Below are positions 8,330 to 17,138 of a DNA stretch of 64,000 nt, piece by piece; position 1 is the first letter of the stretch, and each line of letters begins with the position of its first letter. Below the pieces are notes generated by a model. The model was not told the DNA's origin. It did not search any database and worked only from the letters and a program-made list of their open reading frames with translations. The position numbers and the translations under genes are program-made. The DNA is taken from the NCBI GenBank assembly GCA_018268195.1, contig JAFDWZ010000018.1, positions 1 through 64,000 of the forward strand, in the 5' to 3' direction. The stretch is from Bacteroidota bacterium. GTDB lineage: Bacteria; Bacteroidota; Bacteroidia; AKYH767-A; OLB10.

Positions 8330-9169
8330 ATGATTTACAGAAAGAAAAAACAAGGAGATTTAACAACACGTCAGCTCTTACTTTCAGGAGAAAAAGTAGT
8401 TTCTTATACCGATAGCGAATATGGAGATGTAACCTTATTGTTTATTCATGGATTTCCTTTTAATAAAGATTTGTGGCAACCCCAACTTAGTTATTTTTCT
8501 GCTTATTGCAGAGTGATTGCCTATGATGTAAGAGGTTATGGATGTAGTTCATTGGTTGCAAAGGATTATACTCTCGATGATTTAGGGGATGATTTGGTGC
8601 AGTTGATAAATACATTACAGTTGAATAACGTAATCCTTTGTGGATTGTCTATGGGTGGATACATTTCCTTGAATGTTGTGAGCCGCTATCCCGAAAAAGT
8701 AGCAGGAATTATTCTTTGCGACACACAATGTAACGCTGATACTGATGAAGCCAGAGAGAAAAGATTTCATGCCATTGACATTTTGCAAAAGGGAGGCAAG
8801 AGTGCCTATATTCAGACCTCAATTAATAATTTATTCTCACAGCACACATTCCATAGTCATCCTGAAACAGTGGAATATGTCCGCCACATGATGCAAAAGG
8901 CCGAATCGGAAATTATTTGTAACACACTAAGAGCGCTGGCATCACGCCATGAAACCTGTTCGTCACTTTCGCAAATTAAAGTACCTGCACTCATTATCTG
9001 CGGTATGGAAGATACCATGACTCCGGTAGCTAAAGCCGAATATATGCATCAGCAAATTGAAGGAAGTACATTGCAGTTAATCCCACAATCAGGTCATGTG
9101 AGCAACCTTGAAGCAACAGAAGTGTTCAATAGTTGTGTGGCGGATTTTATTCAGAAAAATTTCGAATAA
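8330..9169 (+). CDS. Alpha/beta hydrolase
   Basis: 279 residues. The fold is shown by the oxyanion segment FIHGFPFNKDLW, the nucleophile elbow CGLSMGGYIS (Ser in GLSMGG), the acid in CGMEDTMTPVAKA and the catalytic His in IPQSGHVSNLE. The order and spacing fit the 3-oxoadipate enol-lactonase / BioH-like esterase group. No signal peptide, so probably cytoplasmic. Sits directly after the acyl-CoA synthetase gene; the substrate is not identifiable from sequence. Confidence 0.88.
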   Translation: MIYRKKKQGDLTTRQLLLSGEKVVSYTDSEYGDVTLLFIHGFPFNKDLWQPQLSYFSAYCRVIAYDVRGYGCSSLVAKDYTLDDLGDDLVQLINTLQLNNVILCGLSMGGYISLNVVSRYPEKVAGIILCDTQCNADTDEAREKRFHAIDILQKGGKSAYIQTSINNLFSQHTFHSHPETVEYVRHMMQKAESEIICNTLRALASRHETCSSLSQIKVPALIICGMEDTMTPVAKAEYMHQQIEGSTLQLIPQSGHVSNLEATEVFNSCVADFIQKNFE

Positions 9170-9204
9170 AAATTTGTTTGACAGAGGTTATTTCAGCAGC
9201 AATT

Positions 9205-10464
9205 TCAGGTTTTTTGTTTTTTCTTTTTAGCTGCAGGAAAAAGCACATTGTTCAGTATAAGTCTATAGCCCGGACTGTTGGGATGCAGGTTCAAATCGGT
9301 AGGAGGGTCACCAACTAAGTGCTGATAATCTTCGGGGTCGTGGCCACCATAAAATGTCCATGTACCTTTACCAAAATCACCGTGAATGTATTTCGCTTCA
9401 TTGGCGGCTTTGTTTTCGCCCATGATTACCACATCGGGCTTAATGAGATTTTTATTGAATGCTGTGGTTTGACCCATGAATCCTTTAATTACCTGCATAT
9501 GATTTTGACATAACATAGTTGGAACAGGATCCCATTTTGCTGAAAAATCAAATAAAGTAAAAACATCTTCATCACGAGGGACTCTTCTCGTAGTAGTTAC
9601 ATCAATGTTTGAGAAACGATATTCAAGAGGATTGGTACTTAAAACATAATCTCTGAAAGCAAAAGTTTTAGAAAAATCGAGTTTTGAATTGTAGTTGGGT
9701 GTAGTGCCGTCACCATCATACATGCTTTCGCAAATGTCTAATCCTTCGGCTGACAGAGCGATATCATAAGTGTCCGTACCGGAGCACATCGTAAATAGGA
9801 AACCTCCACCTGAAACAAATTCTTTAATGCTTTTGGCAACAGCAAGTTTCATCTGCGACACTTTTGTAAATCCTAATTTATGTGCCATGCTTTCCATACT
9901 GTGTTGTTGTTCCTGATACCAAGGAGCATTTCTGTACATGCTGTAAAATTTCCCATATTGCCCTGTAAAGTCCTCATGGTGCAGGTGCATCCAGTCGTAA
10001 AGATTCAGTTTGCCTTGTAAAATTTCTTCGTCATAAATTACATCATACGGAATCTCGGCATACGTAAGTGCCAACGTTACCGCATCATCCCAGGGGCGTT
10101 TATCTTTTGGGGAATACACACATATTTTAGGGACTTTTTCCAGTTTTACTACATCCTGATTTACCTGTGGGTCCAGAATATCGTTCACAATCTGGCCTGC
10201 TTGTGCTTCAGAAATTACAGTATAACTTACTCCGCGTATTTTCATTTCCGACTCAAATTTTGGGCTTTGAGGAAACATAAAACTTCCGCCCCTATAGTTG
10301 AGCAACCAGTTTATCTCAATGCCACCCTGCAATACCCAGTAAGCAATACCATACGCTTTCAGATGATTGGTTTGTGTATCATCCATTGGTATGAGTATTT
10401 GAGCTGACTGTGCAGGTCGTTGAATCAACAGCACGAACAGTAGTAATGAGAGGATGCGTTTCAT
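9205..10464 (-). CDS. Conserved secreted Bacteroidota protein, amidotransferase-like fold
   Basis: 419 residues with a signal peptide (MKRILSLLLFVLLIQRPAQSA). I recall that close relatives in Bacteroidota are often labelled asparagine synthetase B. I do not support that function: there is no N-terminal catalytic Cys and no AsnB synthetase domain, and the protein is exported. The segment EFVSGGGFLFTMCSGTDTYDIALSAEG resembles the core of class-I glutamine-amidotransferase-like or LD-carboxypeptidase-like folds. The C-terminus KKKKQKT follows a GTWTFYGGHDPEDY segment. It lies 19 nt downstream of the M1 peptidase gene on the same strand. Role unknown, probably periplasmic. Confidence 0.65.
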   Translation of the reverse strand: MKRILSLLLFVLLIQRPAQSAQILIPMDDTQTNHLKAYGIAYWVLQGGIEINWLLNYRGGSFMFPQSPKFESEMKIRGVSYTVISEAQAGQIVNDILDPQVNQDVVKLEKVPKICVYSPKDKRPWDDAVTLALTYAEIPYDVIYDEEILQGKLNLYDWMHLHHEDFTGQYGKFYSMYRNAPWYQEQQHSMESMAHKLGFTKVSQMKLAVAKSIKEFVSGGGFLFTMCSGTDTYDIALSAEGLDICESMYDGDGTTPNYNSKLDFSKTFAFRDYVLSTNPLEYRFSNIDVTTTRRVPRDEDVFTLFDFSAKWDPVPTMLCQNHMQVIKGFMGQTTAFNKNLIKPDVVIMGENKAANEAKYIHGDFGKGTWTFYGGHDPEDYQHLVGDPPTDLNLHPNSPGYRLILNNVLFPAAKKKKQKT

Positions 10465-10483
10465 GTTTCTGTTTTATTATTCG

Positions 10484-12391
10484 TTATTCAATAACTACAG
10501 GTTTGCTATCGTATTTTCCTTCGGCATACCAAGATATGATGTAGGTGCCCTTTTTCCAATCACTCACTCTTATAGTTTTTGTTTTTTCATTCATCACTTC
10601 TTCTTTAAGTACAATTTTTCCGGCAGCATCCGTAATTAATAACTTTCCTTTAGACGGATAAAGTATGCTTACTGTAATATTTTCCCCTGCCGGATTAGGT
10701 GAAATGCTCAGGTTGCTCGCAGTATTGCGCTTTAGTGAAGCTATGCCCGTAGTTACCTGATTGTTTGCCGACAGAATCCATAAATCAGGATCAAAATCAA
10801 CAGTTGACACCTGCCATGGGATTGTCGCAGTAAACAATTGTCCTGAGAAAGTATGATTAAACACCAATGTAGTGTCATAACCTGCTCCGCTAAAATGAAT
10901 AGGCACAGGCATCTCAAAAAATGTTACTGATGGATCGGATGTAGTTTGATTAATTTGCACATAAACCTGCTGATTGTTCTGCGACCAGCTAACCTGATAG
11001 GAGGGAAAGCCTTGTTTGTAATACCATTGATTAAAAAACACACTCAGGTTTTGTCCGCTCGCTGTTTGCAAATGTTGTATGAGGTCAGGCGTTTTGGCAT
11101 AACCGAATTTAAGTGCAGGATCATTCAGATAATTTCTGATGGCATTAAAAAAAATATTATCGCCCAACTGCCACCGAAGCATGTGAAGTAAATAGCTACC
11201 CTTGTCATAAGTAAGTCGGCCATTAAAAATTCTGCTTACATCAGTAGTGTCTGTACATTTCACAGAGCCATTGGGTTGGGATGTGATATTGCTTATTTTC
11301 TGTTGTTTCCAACTGTACCATTGTGCCGGGAAATATCGCTCCTTGGTTAATCCTTCAAAATAAGTAGCAAAGCCTTCATTCAGCCAAATATCTTCCCAAC
11401 TTCCACAAGTTACCAAATCACCAAACCACTGATGAGCACATTCATGAGCTATTAAACTCTGCCCAAAATTTATCACAAAACTCATGGTCTGATGTTCCAT
11501 ACCGCCACCCCAGTTAAACTGTGCGTGACCATACTTTTCATTTTTAAAAGGATATTCAATAGCCAGGCTGTCGTAGAGTTGAATGATAGGAATAATTTGT
11601 GTTGTTTGTAATTGTGCCGTAGTTAAATTTTCAGGATAAACATAGTTAAGTACCTGCAAACTGTCGCCACCTGCCAAAGGCACGTAATCGGAGTAAACTG
11701 CATAATTGGTAACAGCAATTGCTACGAGATATGATGAAATAGGATAAGTACTTTTCCAGTGAACGGTTTTATGTGCACCATTAAATATTTCATTAATAAG
11801 TTTGCCATTGGATGCTACACGATAAATTGTATCCGTTGTTACAAACACATCCAAACTATCAGCTTTATCAGTAAGAGAATTTTTACATGGCCACCAGTCG
11901 CTGGCAAAAAATGGCTCTGACAATGTCCATAAAACGGGAGAGCCGTTGTGCGTACTGATGTTGAAAGAGCCAAAACCTGAACCCGGAGGTACACCATGAT
12001 AAAATACTTCAACACTATCGTGAATTCCATTGCTGATGGTAGCAGGAAGCATCACTGTTAAAATATCGTTAGTGTGCGAAAAAGTTGTGTTAGCAGAATG
12101 ATAAATAACGGAATCTACCGTTAAGGCGGATACCAGATCAAACTGAATTTGACTGAGTGTGCTTTTTGGTTCAAATAATGTCATCACCGAACCGGATATG
12201 TATAACTGTGTTGGGTCAATCTGCCAGTTACAGCGAAAATATTTTATATCAAAATCGCTTCCTGTAGTAAGTATTTTATGCGGATTGTTCAGCAAAAAAG
12301 CAGCAGCATGGCTTCGTTTGCACAATTCATTTTGTGCATTTGTTTTGACGAAACCAAAAACAGCAAGTAATATCAAGGCTGTTTTTTTCAT
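10484..12391 (-). CDS. M1 family aminopeptidase with T9SS sorting domain
   Basis: 635 residues. After a signal peptide ending in TNAQ, a beta-rich N-domain is followed by the gluzincin catalytic domain. The exopeptidase motif is GGGMEHQ (296-301; GAMEN in most members), zinc ligands are His316 and His320 in HECAHQW, catalytic Glu317, and the third ligand Glu339 is in LNEGFATYFE. The C-terminal ~80 residues (SNLSISPNPAGENITV to KPVVIE) form a type A T9SS sorting domain, so the enzyme should be secreted or attached to the cell surface. Probable role: extracellular peptide breakdown. Only the usual Asn of GAMEN is replaced (His). Confidence 0.92.
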   Translation of the reverse strand: MKKTALILLAVFGFVKTNAQNELCKRSHAAAFLLNNPHKILTTGSDFDIKYFRCNWQIDPTQLYISGSVMTLFEPKSTLSQIQFDLVSALTVDSVIYHSANTTFSHTNDILTVMLPATISNGIHDSVEVFYHGVPPGSGFGSFNISTHNGSPVLWTLSEPFFASDWWPCKNSLTDKADSLDVFVTTDTIYRVASNGKLINEIFNGAHKTVHWKSTYPISSYLVAIAVTNYAVYSDYVPLAGGDSLQVLNYVYPENLTTAQLQTTQIIPIIQLYDSLAIEYPFKNEKYGHAQFNWGGGMEHQTMSFVINFGQSLIAHECAHQWFGDLVTCGSWEDIWLNEGFATYFEGLTKERYFPAQWYSWKQQKISNITSQPNGSVKCTDTTDVSRIFNGRLTYDKGSYLLHMLRWQLGDNIFFNAIRNYLNDPALKFGYAKTPDLIQHLQTASGQNLSVFFNQWYYKQGFPSYQVSWSQNNQQVYVQINQTTSDPSVTFFEMPVPIHFSGAGYDTTLVFNHTFSGQLFTATIPWQVSTVDFDPDLWILSANNQVTTGIASLKRNTASNLSISPNPAGENITVSILYPSKGKLLITDAAGKIVLKEEVMNEKTKTIRVSDWKKGTYIISWYAEGKYDSKPVVIE

Positions 12392-12402
12392 TAATAAAAA
12401 TT

Positions 12403-13059
12403 TTATTTGTTTTCCTGTAATAATAAATCAATATCAGTCAACAATCGGCTAACATCTGTTGAGTCTGTACCATCATAGTAACCTCTTAATCTTTTTTCTT
12501 TATCTACTAAAGCAAAATTCTGTGTATGAATAAAGTCGTCAGGCCCTCCATCGCCTTTGGAAGCAATGGAAAGATAGGAGGTGCGTGCCAGATCGTAAAT
12601 TTGTTTCTTATCTCCCGTAACAAAAAACCATTTTCCTGAAACTGCATGATGCATATTGGCATATTCTTTCAGTACGGCAGGAGTATCGTATTCCGGATTT
12701 ACCGAATGTGAAATAATAAGTACATTGGGGTTGTTGGCATATTTTGCAGCCACTCTTTCCATTTGTGTTGACATCACCGGGCAAATACTGCGACAGGTGG
12801 TAAAGAAAAAATCGGCCACATAAATTTTTCCGTCAAAAGTATGATTGGTAATGGTGTCGCCATTCTGGTCAATCAGGCTGAATGGTGACACATGATGTGA
12901 TGCTTTGGTTTCTTCATTGGTTGGGCCATAAATTGGTAAAGTGCGCAACGGACCATCGTTGCAGGAAGTCCATAAAAATGAAAGCGCGAGAAGAAATAAA
13001 ATGATTACCCACTCCATAGCGGGCACAGCCCATAATCGTTTGCAGGAAATACAACTCAT
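12403..13059 (-). CDS. SCO1/SenC-type copper chaperone
   Basis: 218 residues, thioredoxin-fold SCO family. The copper site is visible as TTCRSICP (Cys89 and Cys93) plus the distal His178 in FIHTQNFALVD. A membrane segment (about 15-32) ends in WTSC, so it may be a lipoprotein. If so, translation from Met15 (13017) would give a normal lipoprotein signal, while the annotated start at 13059 overlaps the stop of the YHS gene by 4 nt (ATGA) and suggests coupling. SCO proteins load copper into cytochrome oxidase CuA or act as thiol oxidoreductases. The YHS neighbour supports a copper role. Confidence 0.88.
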   Translation of the reverse strand: MSCISCKRLWAVPAMEWVIILFLLALSFLWTSCNDGPLRTLPIYGPTNEETKASHHVSPFSLIDQNGDTITNHTFDGKIYVADFFFTTCRSICPVMSTQMERVAAKYANNPNVLIISHSVNPEYDTPAVLKEYANMHHAVSGKWFFVTGDKKQIYDLARTSYLSIASKGDGGPDDFIHTQNFALVDKEKRLRGYYDGTDSTDVSRLLTDIDLLLQENK

Positions 13060-13334
13060 TTATCTTTCAGATATTCTGATGGATTTTTTAAAAAATCTTC
13101 TTTACAGGACGCACCACAGAAAGCATATATTTTTCCATCAACCATTGCCGTATCTGCATATTCTTCTTTTACCGACATCATGCAAACAGGGTCAATATCT
13201 GAAGCAAGTACAATCTGAGGTTTTTCGGATTCTGCTTTTTGCTCCAAAGCGGGTGCCGTCAAAACCTGAGGTTCCTGTGGTTTGTTTTGGCACGCAGCTG
13301 CAACAAAGAGTAAAGGAAGAATTAACTTTTTCAT
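13056..13334 (-). CDS. YHS domain lipoprotein
   Basis: 92 residues. Signal peptide MKKLILPLLFVAAAC gives lipidated Cys15. A linker follows, then a YHS domain from about residue 48: DPVCMMSV, then YAFCGASCKEDFLKNPSEYL, with Cys51, Cys73 and Cys77 as likely metal ligands. YHS domains occur in copper-handling proteins and near copper ATPases. The downstream SCO1 gene overlaps by 4 nt, so these two form a compact envelope copper pair. Metal identity is inferred from context. Confidence 0.85.
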   Translation of the reverse strand: MKKLILPLLFVAAACQNKPQEPQVLTAPALEQKAESEKPQIVLASDIDPVCMMSVKEEYADTAMVDGKIYAFCGASCKEDFLKNPSEYLKDK

Positions 13335-13466
13335 ACATTCTTTATTTCAGTGTAAAAGTAGGTAATACATGTTTTACTTTTACTGATTTAAGTTATATTT
13401 TTAACCCCTGAAATCTCATTTGGTTATTACTGAACATTTAAAAAGAGATGATTAAAAGATACAAGT

Positions 13467-13961
13467 ATGAAATTTAATAGACTTTTCATTATAGCGATAT
13501 TTTTTTTCGCTGCCAACGGTGCATTTGCGCAGGCAAAGTTTGCTGTATATAATCCCGAAGCGGATGCAAAACAGCAAGTATCTGACGCTGTATCAAAAGC
13601 GGCAGCTGAGCATAAAAATGTGTTTCTGTTTATCGGAGGGAACTGGTGCGGATGGTGTCGGAAATTTTACAATTTCAGCAAAGAAGATTATCAGATTGAT
13701 TCTCTGATGAAGGCTGATTTTGTTGTAGAACATATTAATTTCAGCAAAGAAAACCGAAATTTACCGGTGATGAAAGATCTGGATTTTCCTCAACGTTTTG
13801 GCTTCCCTGTATTCGTTATTCTGGATGAAAATGGAAAACGCATCCATACTCAAAATTCAGGATATTTGGAATCAGGTGACGGTTATAGCAAACAAAAAGT
13901 TATGGAGTTTCTGTTGCAGTGGAGTCCTGCAGCTATGGAGCCATCACAGTACGAGAAGTAA
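13467..13961 (+). CDS. Secreted thioredoxin-like protein
   Basis: 164 residues with a signal peptide (cleavage after GAFAQA). The redox motif is WCGWC (Cys61, Cys64) after the strand NVFLFIGGN, and the cis-Pro region is in RFGFPVFVILDENGK. This looks like the thioredoxin_7/DUF255-like group found in Bacteroidota envelopes. It diverges from the YHS-SCO pair across a 132-bp spacer and ends one base before the stop codon of the convergent lytic transglycosylase gene. Probable role: periplasmic thiol reduction; partner unknown. Confidence 0.85.
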   Translation: MKFNRLFIIAIFFFAANGAFAQAKFAVYNPEADAKQQVSDAVSKAAAEHKNVFLFIGGNWCGWCRKFYNFSKEDYQIDSLMKADFVVEHINFSKENRNLPVMKDLDFPQRFGFPVFVILDENGKRIHTQNSGYLESGDGYSKQKVMEFLLQWSPAAMEPSQYEK

Positions 13962-13962
13962 A

Positions 13963-15324
13963 TTAATAAACGGGGTTTTTAATAGCAGCACCTTTTTGAG
14001 TGTACAGAAGCGACATTTGCTTGTCACCTTTTTGCTTATAAATTCTGCTAAGGCTGTCGTAAGCAGTTACACAGTTGGGGTAGTGGGTGATGTTTAACTT
14101 CAAAATTTTAATAGCATCATCCAACTGACGTTTACGGATTAGATTGTTGCCAACAGCAAGAAGTTTATTCATGCTTACTCCTGTATCTTCTTCAGGTTTT
14201 TTAACTCGCATTGCAGTAATTTCTTTCTGTATTTTTTCCATTCTTGAAATAAAGAAATCTGCGGGTATAGTACCATCCATTAAATCATCGCTGTACGATT
14301 CCATACATTGTTTAAGGGCATTGATATCAGAGCTGTTGCCTTTCTTGTTTTTCTTGTACTCTGAAAAAAGTTTTTCTCCCTGTACCAGCCACATGGTGTC
14401 TTTGTCTGCGTTCAGGAAGTTTTCGAAAATTACGATGTTGGCTAATGCTATCTGAGAATAATTCTGTGATTCATTCTTAAAACCGCCACATTCCGTTTGC
14501 CAGATTTTTGTAAATAAATCAATGCCTCCTTTTTTAGGCTTAAGTTCATTGATGACACATGCCACATTGCCGGGTCCTGCATGGTAAGCATGCAACACTA
14601 ATAATCTAAACCAAAGGTCTTCCTCATTATAAGCAATGTTGTTAGATTCAAGTAATGCTTTAATTTTGGGAATACAGGCATACTTCAGCAGTTGCGAAGC
14701 TGCCATTGCGGCCTTGTTCAAATCTGTACGCTCGTCAATTTTAGAGTTTACTTTCAAACCATATTTGAGTGCAACACTCTTCATGAGTTGAAAGGGACCG
14801 TTAGCACCTACATAAGATTTGTTGTGATTTTTCCCCGGATTTTCTATCAGCAATATTGTTTGTGCATACCAAGGGTCAACAGAATTGGCGTTAAACACTC
14901 TTATTGCAGTGTTGATGGTTGGAATTACCCTTTTATATTCATAAAACTCTTTCTTTCCAAAAGTTACATAGAGCGAAGTGTTGGTGTCAATACCATTAGC
15001 CAGATTAATAAACTTTTTATAATCAGATTTTTCTGCTTCACTCTGGCATGACCAGTCTGCAAAAGGTATTTTGTGTAAAATCTGACGATTAGCGGCTATA
15101 TTTATAAGTGCGGTATCGGCATTGAGGTTGATTACCTGTTGCCAGAATTTCACTTGCTGGAGTGTATCCCATCTTTCTTTAAATAAAATAGAATTAGACA
15201 CAAAACTCATTTTTGAAGTGTCGCTCAGGCCGCAAACAGTTCGGCTAACCAATGGGGTGGAAGCAGTTAAACTGCTATAGGCCCCTGCCAAAAGAAGTAT
15301 GGTGTTTATTGCTTTTAATTTCAT
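13963..15324 (-). CDS. Lytic transglycosylase with C-terminal TPR segment
   Basis: 453 residues with an N-terminal signal (MKLKAINTILLLAGAYSSLTAS). The SLT-like core is in the middle: TILLIENPGKNHNKS with the likely catalytic Glu, then GANGPFQLMKSVALKYGL, the ADxxxAA-like DLNKAAMAASQLLKY and LHAYHAGPGNVA. These match the GxxGxxQxM and AYNAGxGxV motifs of soluble lytic transglycosylases. The last ~70 residues contain a helix pair like a tetratricopeptide repeat (AIKILKLNITHYPNCVTAY). It would cut peptidoglycan glycan strands in the periplasm. The spacer to pyrR is 283 bp and also holds the pyrR promoter. Confidence 0.82.
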   Translation of the reverse strand: MKLKAINTILLLAGAYSSLTASTPLVSRTVCGLSDTSKMSFVSNSILFKERWDTLQQVKFWQQVINLNADTALINIAANRQILHKIPFADWSCQSEAEKSDYKKFINLANGIDTNTSLYVTFGKKEFYEYKRVIPTINTAIRVFNANSVDPWYAQTILLIENPGKNHNKSYVGANGPFQLMKSVALKYGLKVNSKIDERTDLNKAAMAASQLLKYACIPKIKALLESNNIAYNEEDLWFRLLVLHAYHAGPGNVACVINELKPKKGGIDLFTKIWQTECGGFKNESQNYSQIALANIVIFENFLNADKDTMWLVQGEKLFSEYKKNKKGNSSDINALKQCMESYSDDLMDGTIPADFFISRMEKIQKEITAMRVKKPEEDTGVSMNKLLAVGNNLIRKRQLDDAIKILKLNITHYPNCVTAYDSLSRIYKQKGDKQMSLLYTQKGAAIKNPVY

Positions 15325-15593
15325 AATCTCTACCTAACAACGTAAAAATACCAACGCAGTTTCGTTATTTTTATTTAAAAACTTACAATCTACAAAACTA
15401 TCTCCTGAAATTCATAAATTAATTATGATGCTAAGATATTATAAAATCTTTATTAACACAACAGAAGTTTGATGAGTGAAAAATGAGGGCTTTGCAATTG
15501 AAAAAATGAATTGAGGCTTTTGTACATCTTTTAATGTGGATAAAAATCAATATAAAAGTCAGCTAATAAATTTTAAGACAGCAATTCAAGTAT

Positions 15594-15601
15594 TACATTT
15601 G
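15594..15601 (+). promoter_or_regulatory. -7 element TACATTTG, pyrR (leaderless)
   Basis: TACATTTG is a full match to TAnnTTTG and ends 6 nt before the pyrR ATG at 15608. Transcription should begin at or next to the ATG. The rest of the 15325-15593 spacer is AT-rich and shows no further clear feature. Confidence 0.6.
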
Positions 15602-15607
15602 CGCACT

Positions 15608-16174
15608 ATGACACGGTTAATTCTCTCCGAAAAACAAATGGGCATTACCATACAGCGTATGTGTCATCAATTAGTTGAGAATCACGATGATTTTTCGAAC
15701 AGTTGCATAATTGGTTTGCAACCCAGAGGGGTTTTCCTGTCCAATCGCATCGTTAAGCAATTGCATCAGTGGATGCCAAAGAAAAAACTGTTACACGGTG
15801 CATTGGATATTACCTTTTACCGTGATGATTACAGGCGAAACGAAAAACTGATTGTACCCTCACGCACTGAAATTGATTTTGTGGTGGAAGGGAAAAACGT
15901 AATTCTGGTTGATGATGTGCTTTTTACGGGACGTACCATACGTGCAGCAATGGATGCATTACTGGCTTTTGGTCGTCCTGCAAAGGTGGAGTTGTTGGTG
16001 TTGATAGACAGAAAATTCAGTAGGGAACTTCCTATTGAACCTGATTATACAGGCGATGCGATTGACTCGATAGACAGTGATAAAGTAAATGTGGAATGGG
16101 AAGAAAATGGTAAAGAAGATGGTGTGTGGTTAGTTTCAAAAACAAAATCCAATGCAAAGAAAACTAAGCGTTAA
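15608..16174 (+). CDS. pyrR: PyrR-type bifunctional regulator / uracil phosphoribosyltransferase
   Basis: 188 residues from the ATG at 15608. A longer reading from GTG 15536 would start upstream of the promoter box, and the family is about 180 residues. The PRPP-binding motif is VILVDDVLFTGRT at 98-110; IIGLQPRG and DITFYRDDYRR are conserved PyrR segments. PyrR binds UMP and pyr mRNA in many bacteria and may have uracil phosphoribosyltransferase activity. Here a leaderless transcript would leave no room for a leader attenuator in front of pyrR itself, so regulation may differ. It overlaps pyrB by 23 nt. Confidence 0.9.
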   Translation: MTRLILSEKQMGITIQRMCHQLVENHDDFSNSCIIGLQPRGVFLSNRIVKQLHQWMPKKKLLHGALDITFYRDDYRRNEKLIVPSRTEIDFVVEGKNVILVDDVLFTGRTIRAAMDALLAFGRPAKVELLVLIDRKFSRELPIEPDYTGDAIDSIDSDKVNVEWEENGKEDGVWLVSKTKSNAKKTKR

Positions 16175-17084
16175 ACATCTGATAGGAATAAAAGGACTTT
16201 TGCCTTCTGATATCGAAATGATATTTGAAACAGCTCAAACCTTTAAAGAAGTCATCAACCGCCCCATAAAAAAAGTGCCATCCATGCGTGATGTAACGGT
16301 GGTGAATCTGTTTTTCGAAAACTCTACACGCACAAGGTTATCATTTGAACTGGCAGAAAAACGATTGTCTGCTGATGTGCTCAATTTCACAGCATCTTCT
16401 TCATCTGTAAGCAAAGGCGAAACACTCATTGATACGGTAAACAACATACTTGCCATGAAGGTGGACATGGTGATTATGCGACACCCCAAACCCGGTGCAG
16501 CATTATTTCTCTCTCAGAAAGTGGATTCCATCATTGTAAACGCAGGTGATGGCACACATGAGCACCCTACACAGGCATTGCTGGATGCATTTTCCATACG
16601 CGAAGCATTAGGAGCTTTAAAAGGTAAAAAAGTAGTCATCGTAGGCGATATACTGCATTCACGCGTTGCTCTTTCAAATATTTATTGCCTGCAGAAAATG
16701 GGTGCAGAGGTTATGGTATGCGGTCCACCTACACTCATTCCTAAATTTATTGAGCAACTGGGTGTGAAAGTAGAAACCAATTTGCTGAAAGCACTATCAT
16801 GGTGTGATGTAGCCAACGTTTTGCGCATTCAATTAGAAAGACAGGACATACGTTATTTCCCTTCTGTGAGAGATTACGTACTGCAGTATGGGATTAATGC
16901 CGAAATCCTTAATAAACTCAATAAGAAAATTACCATAATGCATCCCGGTCCAATCAACCGCGGAGTTGAAATTACCAGCGATGTGGCAGACGGAAAACAG
17001 TCTATTATCCTCGATCAGGTTGAAAACGGGGTAGCCGTCAGAATGGCTGTTTTATATTTACTTGGCGGACAACAAAACAATTGA
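16152..17084 (+). CDS. pyrB: Aspartate carbamoyltransferase catalytic subunit
   Basis: 310 residues, full length. Carbamoyl-phosphate site FFENSTRTRLSFE (near residue 55), the 80s-loop Ser-Lys region SSVSKGET, HEHPTQALLDAFSI and the C-terminal HPGPINRGVEI are all present. It catalyses carbamoyl phosphate plus L-aspartate to N-carbamoyl-aspartate, the first committed step of pyrimidine synthesis. No regulatory subunit gene (pyrI) is nearby. Its start lies inside the end of pyrR, so translation is coupled. Confidence 0.96.
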   Translation: MQRKLSVKHLIGIKGLLPSDIEMIFETAQTFKEVINRPIKKVPSMRDVTVVNLFFENSTRTRLSFELAEKRLSADVLNFTASSSSVSKGETLIDTVNNILAMKVDMVIMRHPKPGAALFLSQKVDSIIVNAGDGTHEHPTQALLDAFSIREALGALKGKKVVIVGDILHSRVALSNIYCLQKMGAEVMVCGPPTLIPKFIEQLGVKVETNLLKALSWCDVANVLRIQLERQDIRYFPSVRDYVLQYGINAEILNKLNKKITIMHPGPINRGVEITSDVADGKQSIILDQVENGVAVRMAVLYLLGGQQNN

Positions 17085-17117
17085 TTTGCAATATTCAAAA
17101 CAAGTTCTTTATATTTG
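17085..17117 (+). promoter_or_regulatory. Promoter TTTG-N21-TATATTTG
   Basis: -33 TTTG at 17085-17088 and -7 TATATTTG at 17110-17117, 21 nt apart, in the short space between pyrB and the STAS gene. It gives the STAS-sorting domain-rnz group its own promoter. Confidence 0.6.
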
Positions 17118-17138
17118 TTATAACTTTAAATCACTGAT

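Noticed and set aside
15536-15607. Longer pyrR starting at GTG 15536
   Set aside because: Start would lie upstream of the -7 box and make the protein longer than the family.
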